This document shows positions 1 to 8,984 of a stretch of DNA of 64,000 nucleotides, one piece after another (the stretch's first letter is position 1; each line of letters starts with the position of its first letter). The DNA comes from Verrucomicrobiaceae bacterium UBA1938 (lineage in GTDB: Bacteria; Verrucomicrobiota; Verrucomicrobiia; Verrucomicrobiales; Verrucomicrobiaceae). The notes under the pieces were generated by a model, which worked only from the letters and a program-made list of their open reading frames with translations, searched no databases and was not told the DNA's origin. Position numbers and translations under genes: made by a program. The stretch lies in the NCBI GenBank assembly GCA_002336895.1, contig DDFC01000008.1, positions 136,548 through 200,547 of the forward strand. Reading direction: 5' to 3'.

Positions 1-1459
1 TCACATCGGCACCGCGTCCCTTGCCCTTCTTTCCTTTGCCACGTGCCTGGGCTGCGATGGCTCCGGGCAGTGCCTCGGCGATGTTTCCCTGCGGCTCCTG
101 CCAGGCCTTGCCATCCCACACGGCGATGCCGATTTCACGGTTGCGGTACAGGCCGATGCCGTCGTTGCTGTCATAGGCACCCCAGTCCTTGCCCCAGGTG
201 GCACCGCTCTTTTCATAGGCCACCCACACGCGGCCTTCGTGGTCGTAGGTCACGGCGGCACGGGCCTCATACTGTGGAGTATTGGCCACGGCCATGGGCT
301 TGGCTGCGGTCTTGCCGTCTGCCTCCAAGGTGCACATCCAGATGTCGTAGTCGCCTTTCTCATAGGTGTCCCAAGCCAGGGCAAACCGGCCGCTGCCATC
401 GGCGCGCGGATCGGAGCTGATGGCGGGGTTCCAGCAGTTTCCGCTGCTCTTGGAAACCGTCTGTGCCGCAGCCCAGGCACCACCTTCATGTACACGGGTG
501 CGGATCTCAAACTTCCCCTCGTGCGCCGCCATCCACGCCAGCACCAGCGTGCCTTTGGTGGAGCGGGCGAGCACCGGATTGAGGTCATTGCCGGAAGACT
601 TGGAGAGATTTTCCACCGGGCCCAGTTTGCCTTCGGTAAAGTGGCGGGCGAGGATCTCAAAGTTACCCTCCAGGCGCTCGCTCCACACGATCCACGCACC
701 GCCCTTGCCATCCACGGCCACGGCGGATTTGTAGATGTCGCGTCCCGGCTCCGTGACGGCGATGCGCGCCTCCTCCCACTGCTTTGTCTTGCGCAGGTGC
801 AGCCAGAGCTGGTCGCCGCCTGCTGGGGTGTTCAGGAAGGAGAGGTCCTCCGGCTCCTTTTCCCAGCGCTTGGCGCGCTCGTCGCGGTCGATGCCCGGGG
901 TGAAACTCTGATAAACGAGGAAGCCGTGACCCTCTGCATCAAACGCCAGGGCGGGGAAGTCATCGTCCGTGCGCTCTGTGGTAAACTTGCGGAGGGGATA
1001 GGCCGTCTGCTGCACGGCGATGCGGCCCTCCATGAGGTCCAGCGCCTCGCCGGGCTTTACATCCGCGAGCTTGAAGCTCACCTTTCCCTGCGCGGTGGTC
1101 ACCTCCACGCTGCTCTCCGGTGTCACCTCCTTCAGCTTTACAAACACGCCGTTTTCAAAAATGGGCCCCAGCTGCCTGGACATCTGGCCGATCTTCTTGG
1201 GGTTGTTTCCACGCCCCTTGTTCGGGCCTGCGCCCGCAGGCGTGCGGCTGCTGGCCTGCCAGGCGTTCTTGCCCTTGACCATGTCCTTCTGCTCAAAGCG
1301 GTAGCCGCTGACCTCCTGCACCTCGCCGGGGGAGACGGTGATGGAGCCATCCCATACGGTGGATTCCTTGTCATTCAGCCCCAGATGGATCAGCAGCGCG
1401 GAGTCTGCAGCCGAGGCGATGCCGCCGAGCAAAAGGAGGGGTAGCAGGAAATGTTTCAT
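1..1459 (-). CDS. Secreted beta-propeller (sialidase/TolB-like) protein, C-terminus cut by window edge
   Basis: An open frame begins with ATG at 1459-1457 and runs off the left edge without a stop (486 codons visible). The N-terminus is a clear signal peptide (MKHFLLPLLLLGGIASA, then ADSALL). Residues about 20-160 form a beta-rich lead domain. After that, repeated blocks of the type GGAWIVWSER and TLVLAWMAA, each around 50 residues, resemble blades of a TolB/Asp-box propeller. The visible C-terminal part is rich in Lys, Gly and Ala. Role unknown; probably a periplasmic or secreted carbohydrate- or protein-binding propeller. Long frames on the opposite strand here are shadows, because only this frame has a signal peptide and coherent repeats. 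Confidence 0.8.
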   Translation of the reverse strand, partial: MKHFLLPLLLLGGIASAADSALLIHLGLNDKESTVWDGSITVSPGEVQEVSGYRFEQKDMVKGKNAWQASSRTPAGAGPNKGRGNNPKKIGQMSRQLGPIFENGVFVKLKEVTPESSVEVTTAQGKVSFKLADVKPGEALDLMEGRIAVQQTAYPLRKFTTERTDDDFPALAFDAEGHGFLVYQSFTPGIDRDERAKRWEKEPEDLSFLNTPAGGDQLWLHLRKTKQWEEARIAVTEPGRDIYKSAVAVDGKGGAWIVWSERLEGNFEILARHFTEGKLGPVENLSKSSGNDLNPVLARSTKGTLVLAWMAAHEGKFEIRTRVHEGGAWAAAQTVSKSSGNCWNPAISSDPRADGSGRFALAWDTYEKGDYDIWMCTLEADGKTAAKPMAVANTPQYEARAAVTYDHEGRVWVAYEKSGATWGKDWGAYDSNDGIGLYRNREIGIAVWDGKAWQEPQGNIAEALPGAIAAQARGKGKKGKGRGADV

Positions 1460-1539
1460 GGGTTGGCGCGTGAAACGCCGTCTAACGACCGATCTCGCGA
1501 CGAGTTGCGAGAAGTTTTCTCCTTCTTTCGAATCCGTGA

Positions 1540-1568
1540 TTGACTCAAAACGGCACGAAGAATTAAAA
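1540..1568 (+). promoter_or_regulatory. Candidate sigma70-type promoter before the cytochrome gene
   Basis: TTGACT at 1540-1545 is followed after 17 bases by TTAAAA at 1563-1568, in an AT-richer stretch within the 245-base gap. The -35 matches consensus at five of six positions and the -10 at three of six. The implied leader to the cytochrome start at 1705 would be about 130 bases. Weak evidence. Confidence 0.25.
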
Positions 1569-1704
1569 ACTTCGCAATTGGAAAATATGTGGGTGGTGGT
1601 TGGTAAAAGAACTGCTGCCTTTGCGTATTTCCAACGCCGTGCGCGCTGCGGCTCGTTCAAGTTCATCATACACCACATCATAACACCCGCTCAGACACCA
1701 CCCC

Positions 1705-2061
1705 ATGAAGAAGACTGCTCTCTCCCTCCTCTGCCTTGCCATCGGCCTCAGCACCGCCTCTGCAGATGATGTCATCAAAGGCGCCATGAAGAAGAATTTC
1801 AAGCCCGAGGACGCCATCGCCAAGAAGGTCGGCAAAGGTGAAGCCACGGATGCCGAACTCGACACCCTCATCAAGTGCGTGCAGGCCATCTGCGCCGCCA
1901 CCCCTCCCAAGGGTGACAAGGCCGCCTGGGTGGAAAAGTGCAAAGGCATGGTGGCCGCCCTTCAGAAAGTGAAGGCCAAGGACTCCAGCGGCGTCAGCGA
2001 ATTCAAGAAGGCCAACAACTGCAAGGCCTGCCACGACGTCTTCAAGGGTGCCGCCAAGTAA
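1705..2061 (+). CDS. Small periplasmic cytochrome c (C-terminal CxxCH)
   Basis: A 118-residue protein with a signal peptide (about residues 1-20, ending STASA-DD). A mostly helical body carries a single heme-attachment motif at the extreme C-terminus, CKACH at residues 106-110. The late CxxCH resembles four-helix cytochromes of the c'/c556 type, although the protein is shorter and has two further cysteines near residues 53 and 58 that could form a disulfide. Likely a periplasmic electron carrier. It is a single-gene unit closed by a strong terminator 40 bases downstream. Confidence 0.8.
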   Translation: MKKTALSLLCLAIGLSTASADDVIKGAMKKNFKPEDAIAKKVGKGEATDAELDTLIKCVQAICAATPPKGDKAAWVEKCKGMVAALQKVKAKDSSGVSEFKKANNCKACHDVFKGAAK

Positions 2062-2100
2062 GGCATGTGACAGCGGCCCCCTGAATGGCCGTAAACTTCC

Positions 2101-2137
2101 GAAGGCCCCGTTGTCAAAAGCGGGGCCTTCTTTATTT
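2101..2137 (+). terminator. Rho-independent terminator of the cytochrome c gene
   Basis: A perfect 10-bp stem (GAAGGCCCCG at 2101-2110 and CGGGGCCTTC at 2121-2130) encloses a 10-base loop and is followed by TTTATTT. This is among the clearest terminators in the window. Confidence 0.9.
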
Positions 2138-2184
2138 CTGCTTCTTGCGCGTCCGGGCAGATGCTCCAATATCCGGGGCAAACC

Positions 2185-3309
<1,125 letters not shown>

Positions 3310-3367
3310 GGATGAAAGTGCCGTGAGGATGATCGGCACCGGGATTTGGAGCACATAAGGCGCGGTA

Positions 3368-3452
3368 GCGTCCTGGAGTGCTCCAGTCCTCTGGAGCTTT
3401 GAGCAGGCCGCAGGACGCTCGAAAGCGCCGAGGGCTGGCAAACTCCATGACC
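3368..3452. repeat. Dispersed long palindromic (REP/MITE-like) element, copy 1
   Basis: Left arm 3369-3400 and right arm 3421-3451 form an imperfect hairpin of about 31 bp around a 20-base spacer that contains GCAGGCC. The same element recurs in opposite orientation at 34977-35064. The left arm here and the reverse complement of the other copy's right arm differ at about one position over 33 bases. The element fills most of the gap between two genes pointing at each other and could also end transcription from both sides. Confidence 0.75.
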
Positions 3453-3491
3453 TCACGCAAGAGTGATTAACTAGCAGAACCCCGCCCCGCC

Positions 3492-4751
3492 TCAGTAGAT
3501 CATCGCATTGTCCGGCGCAGTGGTTTCCTCCACCTTCGTTGTTTCGATGATGGGGACGGTCTGGTTGCCTTCCTTTTTGTAGTTCATCTTGCCCACCACT
3601 TTGACCCAGGTCATGTCCTTGAATTCCGGGGCTTTCTTGCCGAAATCGACAGGCACGGAGTAGGGGCGGGCGTCGGCGGCGCAGCATTGCACCAGCATGC
3701 GGAAGATGCGCATGCGGTGTCCGTCGGCGTTGTTCACCTTTTCAGGCAGGATCTGCGCCACGGTCTCGACCATCTGGCCGGTCAGCACCTTCTGCACTTC
3801 GAGGTCGCCGCCGGTGTAGTAGAGCTCGGGCACTTCGAGGATGAAGTTTCCATCCTTGCTCTGCGGCACCTGCTTCTTGAGATCTTCCAGAGTAAAGGTG
3901 CCGTAGCTCTTTGAGGCCTGCGCAGGGGCGGGGATGTTCTTGGGTGGTGTCTTGGTTTCCGCAGCAGCAGCGGAGGCTGCGGCGACTCCTGGAGGAGGCG
4001 TGCCAGCGGGCTTGGCGGTTGTGGCAGGAGGCAAGTCGGCAGCCTTGGGTGCGCTGGCGGTGGCTGACTGAGCTGGGGCTTTGGCCTTGTTCTGCAGGGA
4101 GAACTGGTCGGCGCGGGAGGTGTCGGTGTAGTTGGGGTCGTACAAGCCCTTGTTTACAATGGCGTTGGGGCTGTACCGGTCCGGGGTGGAAAGAGCGGCC
4201 CAGCTTAGCGGCGCAGCCAGGATCAGCAGCACCACGATGCGGCCCGGCCAGGAGCTCTCCTCTAGAATGCCGTGTGCATGGCCTTCATGTCCGTGATCAT
4301 GCCCGCAGCAGCCGTGTTCGTGCTTGTGCTCATGACCATGGTCGTGGCCACCGCAGCAGCCATGCTCGTGTTTGTGCCCGTGATCGTGGCCGCAGGTTCC
4401 ATGCTCGTGCTTGTGTTCATGGCCTCCGCAGCAGCCGTCTTTGTGAGAGTGGTCGTGGGCATGATCATGGTCGTGGCCGCAGCATTCCTTGTGGTCGTGG
4501 TCATGCTCATCATGGGAGTGGCCGTGGTCATGGCCTTCGCAGCCCACGTCCTCGGCTCCCATGGTCAGGAGATTGAAGAGGCCCAGCACACACAGGCCGA
4601 TGCCGGAGACGAGCACCATCGGGCGGAAGATGCCGTCCGGCGGCAGGTAGTTGCTCAGACGACCGCTGATGTAAAAGTACAGCAGCACGCCGCCCCACAG
4701 CAGGAGCATGGCGACGCTGAGAAGGTGGACGAGGGTGCGGGTGGCACTCAT
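3492..4751 (-). CDS. DUF1980/TIGR03943-type membrane protein with extreme His/Cys-rich metal-binding segment
   Basis: A 419-residue partner of the upstream permease, with the gene only 6 bases downstream of it. Two membrane segments lie near residues 7-28 and 44-64. They are followed by a cytoplasmic or periplasmic stretch at about 70-165 made of HDHGH, HKHEHG and CCGG units, then a third hydrophobic segment near 172-188. An Ala/Pro/Lys linker leads to a C-terminal OB-like domain typical of the family, with a CC pair in VQCCAADARPYSVP. TIGR03943 proteins regularly pair with this type of permease. The His/Cys region is inferred to bind zinc, copper or a similar ion. The segment is far longer than the short His runs usual in the family. 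Confidence 0.85.
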   Translation of the reverse strand: MSATRTLVHLLSVAMLLLWGGVLLYFYISGRLSNYLPPDGIFRPMVLVSGIGLCVLGLFNLLTMGAEDVGCEGHDHGHSHDEHDHDHKECCGHDHDHAHDHSHKDGCCGGHEHKHEHGTCGHDHGHKHEHGCCGGHDHGHEHKHEHGCCGHDHGHEGHAHGILEESSWPGRIVVLLILAAPLSWAALSTPDRYSPNAIVNKGLYDPNYTDTSRADQFSLQNKAKAPAQSATASAPKAADLPPATTAKPAGTPPPGVAAASAAAAETKTPPKNIPAPAQASKSYGTFTLEDLKKQVPQSKDGNFILEVPELYYTGGDLEVQKVLTGQMVETVAQILPEKVNNADGHRMRIFRMLVQCCAADARPYSVPVDFGKKAPEFKDMTWVKVVGKMNYKKEGNQTVPIIETTKVEETTAPDNAMIY

Positions 4752-4757
4752 GGCAGT

Positions 4758-5753
4758 TTAAGGTTTGGTGTGAAGGAGTTGGATCAGGCCCATCCAGGGG
4801 CTGCTAAGCAGGCCGATCAGCACAAACAGCCCCACCAGCAGATATACGACCACCTTCCGCTGGAAGACGCCGGAGTACATGAAGAGAAGCTTGATGTCCA
4901 TCATGGGGCCGAAGACCAGGAAGGCCAGCTTGGCGGCCATGGAGAAGGCGGTCATCGGCGCGGCGATGAAGGCGTCCGAGGTGCTGCAGAGGGAGAGCAC
5001 GATGGCCAGTCCCATGAGGGACGGGATGGCCAGCCAGTCATTGCCCGCCACGGTGTTCAGCAGAGACTGGTTGATCTGCGTGTTGAAGGCGGAGGTGATG
5101 ACCACGCCGATGGCGAAGTACATCGCTGTATCGAGGAAGTCGCGCATGGAACTGCGCATGGCGTGCACCAGCTTGCCATTGAATCCAGCGGCTGGGGCGT
5201 GCGTGTGGCCGTGGTCATGGGCATCTTCAGCTCCGGCGTTTTCAATCTTGTTGGCAATGCTGTGCCGCAGCACCTGGCCCGGCTTGAACCGCAGCACCAC
5301 CAGACCCACGATGACCGCTACGAGGTAACCCAGCGAGAGACGAGCGATGGTCATGGTGGCATTTCCGGCCGTGGAGAGGCCAAGGCCCTGGAATTCCTTG
5401 AACGCCGTCATCGTGCTGATGGCCACGATGGGGTTCATGATGGGGGCGGAGAGCATGTAAGTCACCGCGCAGGAGAGTGGCAGCCCCTTCTGCACCAGAC
5501 GGCGGATCACCGGCACCACGGCGCACTCGCAGACTGGAAAGACGAGGCCAAGGAAACCGGCGATCAGCGTGGACAGCAGCTTGCTCTTGGGCAGCACGCG
5601 ATCCAGCAGCTTGGCGGGCAGGAAGGCGTCGATTATTCCAGAAAAGACCGTGCCGATGAGGATGTACGGGGCTCCTTCAAAGACAATGCTCAGGAAAGCC
5701 ATGAGGACATCCCCCATGCGGCTGGGTGCGGGCAGTTCGGCTAGAAAAATCAT
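4758..5753 (-). CDS. Permease of the DUF318/ArsP-like (YraQ/YcgR) family
   Basis: A 331-residue polytopic membrane protein with about eight hydrophobic segments. The family signature CECAVVP near residue 75 and the helix MLSAPIMNPIVA near residue 105 are intact. A cytoplasmic loop near residue 175 carries HDHGHTHAP, a second His cluster matching the partner's. These permeases are thought to move metal or metalloid species. The gene is first in a two-gene unit with the DUF1980 protein, and a Fur/Zur-like palindrome lies 93 bases upstream. The substrate is inferred to be a divalent metal only from the His clusters and the operator. Confidence 0.87.
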   Translation of the reverse strand: MIFLAELPAPSRMGDVLMAFLSIVFEGAPYILIGTVFSGIIDAFLPAKLLDRVLPKSKLLSTLIAGFLGLVFPVCECAVVPVIRRLVQKGLPLSCAVTYMLSAPIMNPIVAISTMTAFKEFQGLGLSTAGNATMTIARLSLGYLVAVIVGLVVLRFKPGQVLRHSIANKIENAGAEDAHDHGHTHAPAAGFNGKLVHAMRSSMRDFLDTAMYFAIGVVITSAFNTQINQSLLNTVAGNDWLAIPSLMGLAIVLSLCSTSDAFIAAPMTAFSMAAKLAFLVFGPMMDIKLLFMYSGVFQRKVVVYLLVGLFVLIGLLSSPWMGLIQLLHTKP

Positions 5754-5845
5754 GAAGTTGGGATGAACCCTTTTAAACGCTCTGGAAAGGCGGGTTCAAG
5801 CGGGAAAGAATGGCGAAATAGTGGAATCTTGGCTTGGGGGATGTA

Positions 5846-5864
5846 GAGAATGAGATTGATTCTC
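5846..5864. promoter_or_regulatory. Fur/Zur-like operator upstream of the permease operon
   Basis: The 19-base sequence has perfect outer arms GAGAAT and ATTCTC and agrees with the 19-bp Fur consensus at 14 of 19 positions by eye. It lies in the divergent gap between the permease (minus strand, start 5753) and the pseudopilin-like gene (plus strand, start 5891). Assignment to Fur or Zur is inference; the His-rich products favour zinc. Confidence 0.5.
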
Positions 5865-5890
5865 GAGGGTGGTTTTGCTGGAATTAGCCC

Positions 5891-6589
5891 ATGGATGAGC
5901 AGTCGAAATACCCCTGGGGGTGCACGCAGTGGGGGATTGTGCTGGTCGTGGTTTTGCTTGGCTGGATGTTGGCGGCATCCTTTCTTCCCATGGTCTCCAG
6001 GCAAGGGGTGCAGTGGCAAGGCGTTAACAACTGCAAGCAGATCATTCTCGCTCTCAAGCTATATGCCGCGGACAACGGTTCTGTCTATCCAGACGCAGGA
6101 CTGGAAACGAGCGGTGTGACATCAGCGAATCAGGTTTTTCGCAGGCTGTTTGAAGAGGCCATTGTAACGGATGAACGCATCTTTGGCTGCCCTCCCCGAA
6201 GCATGTACGTCCCTGATGGTGGCATTGGGACGGCACCGGACTTTTCCCAAGCCCTGACTCCCGGTGAGTGCCACTGGATGCTGCTCAAATCGCAAACGGA
6301 TTTTTCCCTCGGAGATATGCCCGTCGTCGTGGAAAATGCACTCAATGCCTCATGGCCGCCCAAATGGGATGTCTCGGACCAATCCGGCGGCAAGCGTGGC
6401 CGAGTGTGGAAAGGGAATAATATCATCGTGGGACGCAATGATGGCTCTGTCGCCGTGGAGAAATTAAGTCCTGAGGGAACCATTGACTGGCGTCGCATGT
6501 ACAATCCAAGATACGGCAAAAGCTGGATCGATGCTCTGACTCCGGAGCAGCTTTCCAAGCTCTCCTACTGGGACATCGAGGAGAAATAA
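5891..6589 (+). CDS. Pseudopilin-like membrane-anchored protein of unknown function
   Basis: A 232-residue protein with one N-terminal transmembrane helix at about residues 13-35, followed directly by a segment of the kind NNCKQIILALKLYAADNG. That pattern is typical of PulG/DUF1559-like pseudopilins of Planctomycetes and Verrucomicrobia, whose long N-terminal helix is followed by a small globular head. A classical prepilin peptidase site (G before F-T-L-I-E) is not evident, so processing is doubtful. The C-terminal portion, from about residue 60, has no motif I recognise. It stands alone and diverges from the permease operon. Confidence 0.7.
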   Translation: MDEQSKYPWGCTQWGIVLVVVLLGWMLAASFLPMVSRQGVQWQGVNNCKQIILALKLYAADNGSVYPDAGLETSGVTSANQVFRRLFEEAIVTDERIFGCPPRSMYVPDGGIGTAPDFSQALTPGECHWMLLKSQTDFSLGDMPVVVENALNASWPPKWDVSDQSGGKRGRVWKGNNIIVGRNDGSVAVEKLSPEGTIDWRRMYNPRYGKSWIDALTPEQLSKLSYWDIEEK

Positions 6590-6705
6590 CCCCGCACTGT
6601 GCCTGCCTTGTGCATCCTTGGGCGGGATTTGCTATGGCCTATGATGGAGGAATGCCTGTGCGTTGATGGGGTAACGCGCACCTCAACTCCAACTCGACTC
6701 CATCC

Positions 6706-6933
6706 ATGAAATCGCTTCTTGCCCCTCTGCTGCTGACCCTGGCCATGACCGCCACCGTGTTTGCCGCCTGGCCCATCAATGATGAGTGCCCGGTGGACCA
6801 CAAGGCCTCACGTCCCATCTATCGTGTGAAGACGGAAGAGGGATTTGTCTCTTTCTGCTGCACGGAATGCATGCAAAAATTTGTCAAATCTCCCAACTCC
6901 TATCCGGTGAAGAAGAAGGACGTGGCGAAATAA
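6706..6933 (+). CDS. Small secreted YHS/TRASH-type metal-binding protein
   Basis: A 75-residue protein with a signal peptide (about residues 1-20, ending VFA-AWP). The mature part of about 55 residues carries CPVDH near the start and a FCCTEC cluster in the second half, the arrangement of small YHS/TRASH-like domains that bind metals through cysteines. A relative with the same plan is the lipoprotein at 44512-44763. A role in periplasmic metal sensing or delivery is inferred. It stands alone. Confidence 0.72.
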   Translation: MKSLLAPLLLTLAMTATVFAAWPINDECPVDHKASRPIYRVKTEEGFVSFCCTECMQKFVKSPNSYPVKKKDVAK

Positions 6934-6972
6934 GGATGAGGTGTCAGATAGACATTGAGGCTGCATGCTGGT

Positions 6973-6993
6973 CTGGCATGGACAACAGACCAG
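6973..6993. promoter_or_regulatory. Operator A of the CTGGT-N11-ACCAG family
   Basis: A 21-base site matching the repeated palindrome with one mismatch (CTGGC on the left arm). Its right 14 bases are identical to operator B. It ends 47 bases before the SDR start at 7041. Confidence 0.65.
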
Positions 6994-7040
6994 CAGTGCG
7001 GCCTTGAGCCCGGTGTCATGGGCGGCCCATGTTTCCGCTC

Positions 7041-7826
7041 ATGTCTTCTCCTCATCCGTTTGATCTCAAGGAACGCTCCATCTGGGTCTTTGGCGGCGCC
7101 GGTTATCTCGGCGCGGCGGTGGTGGCCCAGCTGGCTCAGCTTCAGGCGCAGGTGCTCTGTGTGGACCTGCCCGGGCGTGCGGAGGAAATGGTGGCTGCCA
7201 AAAGCCTGCAGACGCAGGTGGTGGCAGCCTCTCTGGATGCAGCAGACATCGCCGCCATGGAGGCCTTTGTGGAGGCGCAGATCGCCGCTCGCGGCGTGCC
7301 ACAGGGACTGGTGGTGATGACCTACGCCTCGACGGCCAAACGATTTGAAGATCTGACTGCCGACGATTTTGACATGGCGAACCACGGCAACCTCACCGCC
7401 ACCTTTGCGCTGGCGCGTGCCGTCGGCCGGCGCATGGCGGAGCAGGGCAGGGGCAGCATGGTGCTCTTTTCCAGCATGTATGGCAGTGTGTCTCCAGACC
7501 CGTCAGTGTATGCCGCGCCGATGAATCCCAACCCCGTGGAGTACGGCGTGGGAAAGGCGGGCGTGCAGCAGCTGGCGCGCTATCTGGCCGTGCACTGGGG
7601 GCGTCAGGGCGTCCGCTGCAACAGCATCTCCCCCGGCCCCTTTCCCAATCCCTCCATCCAGGTGCAGCAGCCGGACTTCGTGCAGCGGCTGGCTCAAAAA
7701 GTACCGCTGGGCCGCGTGGGGCAGGCGGCTGAGATTGCCGGTGCGGTGACCTTTCTGCTCAGCGATGCCTCCTCATTCATCACGGGTCAGAATCTGGCCG
7801 TGGATGGCGGCTGGACCTCGTGGTGA
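7041..7826 (+). CDS. Short-chain dehydrogenase/reductase (SDR)
   Basis: A 261-residue classical SDR. The nucleotide-binding glycine motif is GGAGYLGAA near residue 17, the active-site pair is Y-G-V-G-K near residue 172, and the C-terminus ends with the usual FITGQNLAVDGGW. It likely oxidises or reduces a sugar or sugar acid with NAD(P). The ATG at 7041 is preferred over 7029, because operator A ends 47 bases upstream, the same spacing as at the other operator-controlled genes. It converges on the regulator gene with 2 bases between the stops. Confidence 0.85.
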   Translation: MSSPHPFDLKERSIWVFGGAGYLGAAVVAQLAQLQAQVLCVDLPGRAEEMVAAKSLQTQVVAASLDAADIAAMEAFVEAQIAARGVPQGLVVMTYASTAKRFEDLTADDFDMANHGNLTATFALARAVGRRMAEQGRGSMVLFSSMYGSVSPDPSVYAAPMNPNPVEYGVGKAGVQQLARYLAVHWGRQGVRCNSISPGPFPNPSIQVQQPDFVQRLAQKVPLGRVGQAAEIAGAVTFLLSDASSFITGQNLAVDGGWTSW

Positions 7827-7828
7827 GT

Positions 7829-8917
7829 TCACAGCGTCTCGCCCCGGATCATCCTCGGCATCAGGCGGATGGCTCTCGGCGGCAGACTGCCGGTCTCGGC
7901 CAGCTGGCGCGCGGCCTTGCAGACGTTGCGGGCAAACTGGCCACTCCCGCCCGCATAGCGCGTTACGCTGGGAACCACATGCTGCATGAAGGTCTCGTCA
8001 TCGCGGGAGATCACCGCGATGTCCTGCGGGATGCGTTTGCCGCGCTGGAGCATGAACATCATCACTGTCAGCACATGAATGGCGCGCGCCACCACAAAGG
8101 CCGTGGGTGGGCGGGGGGAGCGCAGCGCCTTGTCCAGCAGCGCGCAGATGTTGGCCGCGGTGCCGTCGTGCAGGATGACCTGCGGCGGCGGCGCATGGCT
8201 CGCGGCCAGGGCCTCGCGCAGTCCCTGCTCGCTCTGCAGGTCGCCACCGTAGTCGCCGATGGGCCGCAGGAGGGCGATGTGGCGGTGTCCTTTGGCGCAG
8301 AGCATGCCGCCCGCATGGCGGCAGAGCGCGCGGTAGTCGGTGTCGATGGACGGCAGGCTCACCCCCGGCGCGCACGAGCCCACCACCAGGCTGGGAAGCT
8401 GATGGCGCACAAACCAGCTCTGCACCGGCTCCAGCGCGCCAAAGATCAGCCACGCTGCGGCGGGCGAGCGCGTGGTCAGCGCCTCCAGCGCACGTGCGGG
8501 CTTGGAGGAAAAGCACGCGGTGCTCACATGAATCTCAAAGCTGAAGCCCACGCGGGAGAGCTGGTCGCGCAGCTCGTCCACCATCACCACCGTGGACTGC
8601 GACATCTCCTGCAGCGGGCGCGGGGAGATGAGCGCGATCACGCTCGAGTGAGACGTCTTCTTCTTGCTGGCAGTTGTGGTCTTGATGCGCCGCCGCTGCC
8701 GGTCCGCCACCTCCAGGCTGCCTTCCCGCTGCAGCATCTGCAGCGCGGCGCGCAGGGTGTGGCGGCTCACTTGCAGGCGTGTGCACAGCTCACGCTCTCC
8801 GGGCAGGTGGCCGTGCCAGTGGCCTGCCAGCATGGACTCGCGCAGGCTCTGCGCCGTCTGCGTCACGAGGGAGACGCGCTGCGGCAGGCGCGGGCTGGAT
8901 GAAGCGGTGGTTTTCAT
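7829..8917 (-). CDS. Transcriptional regulator, GntR-type winged helix plus LacI-type sugar-sensing domain
   Basis: A 362-residue regulator. Residues about 15-75 form a GntR winged helix (LPGERELCTRLQVSRHTLRAAL). After a basic linker, residues about 90-360 form a LacI/periplasmic-binding-protein-like effector domain (for example SLVVGSC, GHRHIALL, DIAVISRDDE). This is the architecture of AraR-type repressors, which sense sugars or related metabolites. The ATG at 8917 is chosen over 8995 because operator B (8918-8938) then abuts the start, implying autoregulation, and the winged helix begins a few residues later. It is the obvious candidate to bind the four CTGGT-N11-ACCAG sites. Confidence 0.88.
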   Translation of the reverse strand: MKTTASSSPRLPQRVSLVTQTAQSLRESMLAGHWHGHLPGERELCTRLQVSRHTLRAALQMLQREGSLEVADRQRRRIKTTTASKKKTSHSSVIALISPRPLQEMSQSTVVMVDELRDQLSRVGFSFEIHVSTACFSSKPARALEALTTRSPAAAWLIFGALEPVQSWFVRHQLPSLVVGSCAPGVSLPSIDTDYRALCRHAGGMLCAKGHRHIALLRPIGDYGGDLQSEQGLREALAASHAPPPQVILHDGTAANICALLDKALRSPRPPTAFVVARAIHVLTVMMFMLQRGKRIPQDIAVISRDDETFMQHVVPSVTRYAGGSGQFARNVCKAARQLAETGSLPPRAIRLMPRMIRGETL

Positions 8918-8938
8918 CTGGTTTGGACAACAGACCAG
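8918..8938. promoter_or_regulatory. Operator B of the CTGGT-N11-ACCAG family, between regulator and RraA-like gene
   Basis: An exact match to CTGGT-N11-ACCAG, with the inner bases extending the palindrome (TG and CA). It directly precedes the regulator start on the minus strand and ends 46 bases before the RraA-like start at 8985, so one site can control both directions. Confidence 0.72.
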
Positions 8939-8984
8939 AAACGCAGCCTTGTGGCAAATCGTTTCAACCGCCTGTTTTATTCGC

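Noticed and set aside
239..1444. A 401-codon plus-strand frame over the first 1.4 kb
   Set aside because: The minus-strand frame has a signal peptide and propeller repeats; the plus frame has no recognisable fold.
4272..4540. DNA-level repeat stretch that might be a CRISPR or satellite array
   Set aside because: The repetition follows codons for His, Gly and Cys in the DUF1980 protein; there is no fixed repeat/spacer structure.
4758..5744. Long plus-strand frame of His/Gln-rich sequence opposite the permease
   Set aside because: It is antisense to the permease and DUF1980 genes, whose membrane helices and signatures are intact.
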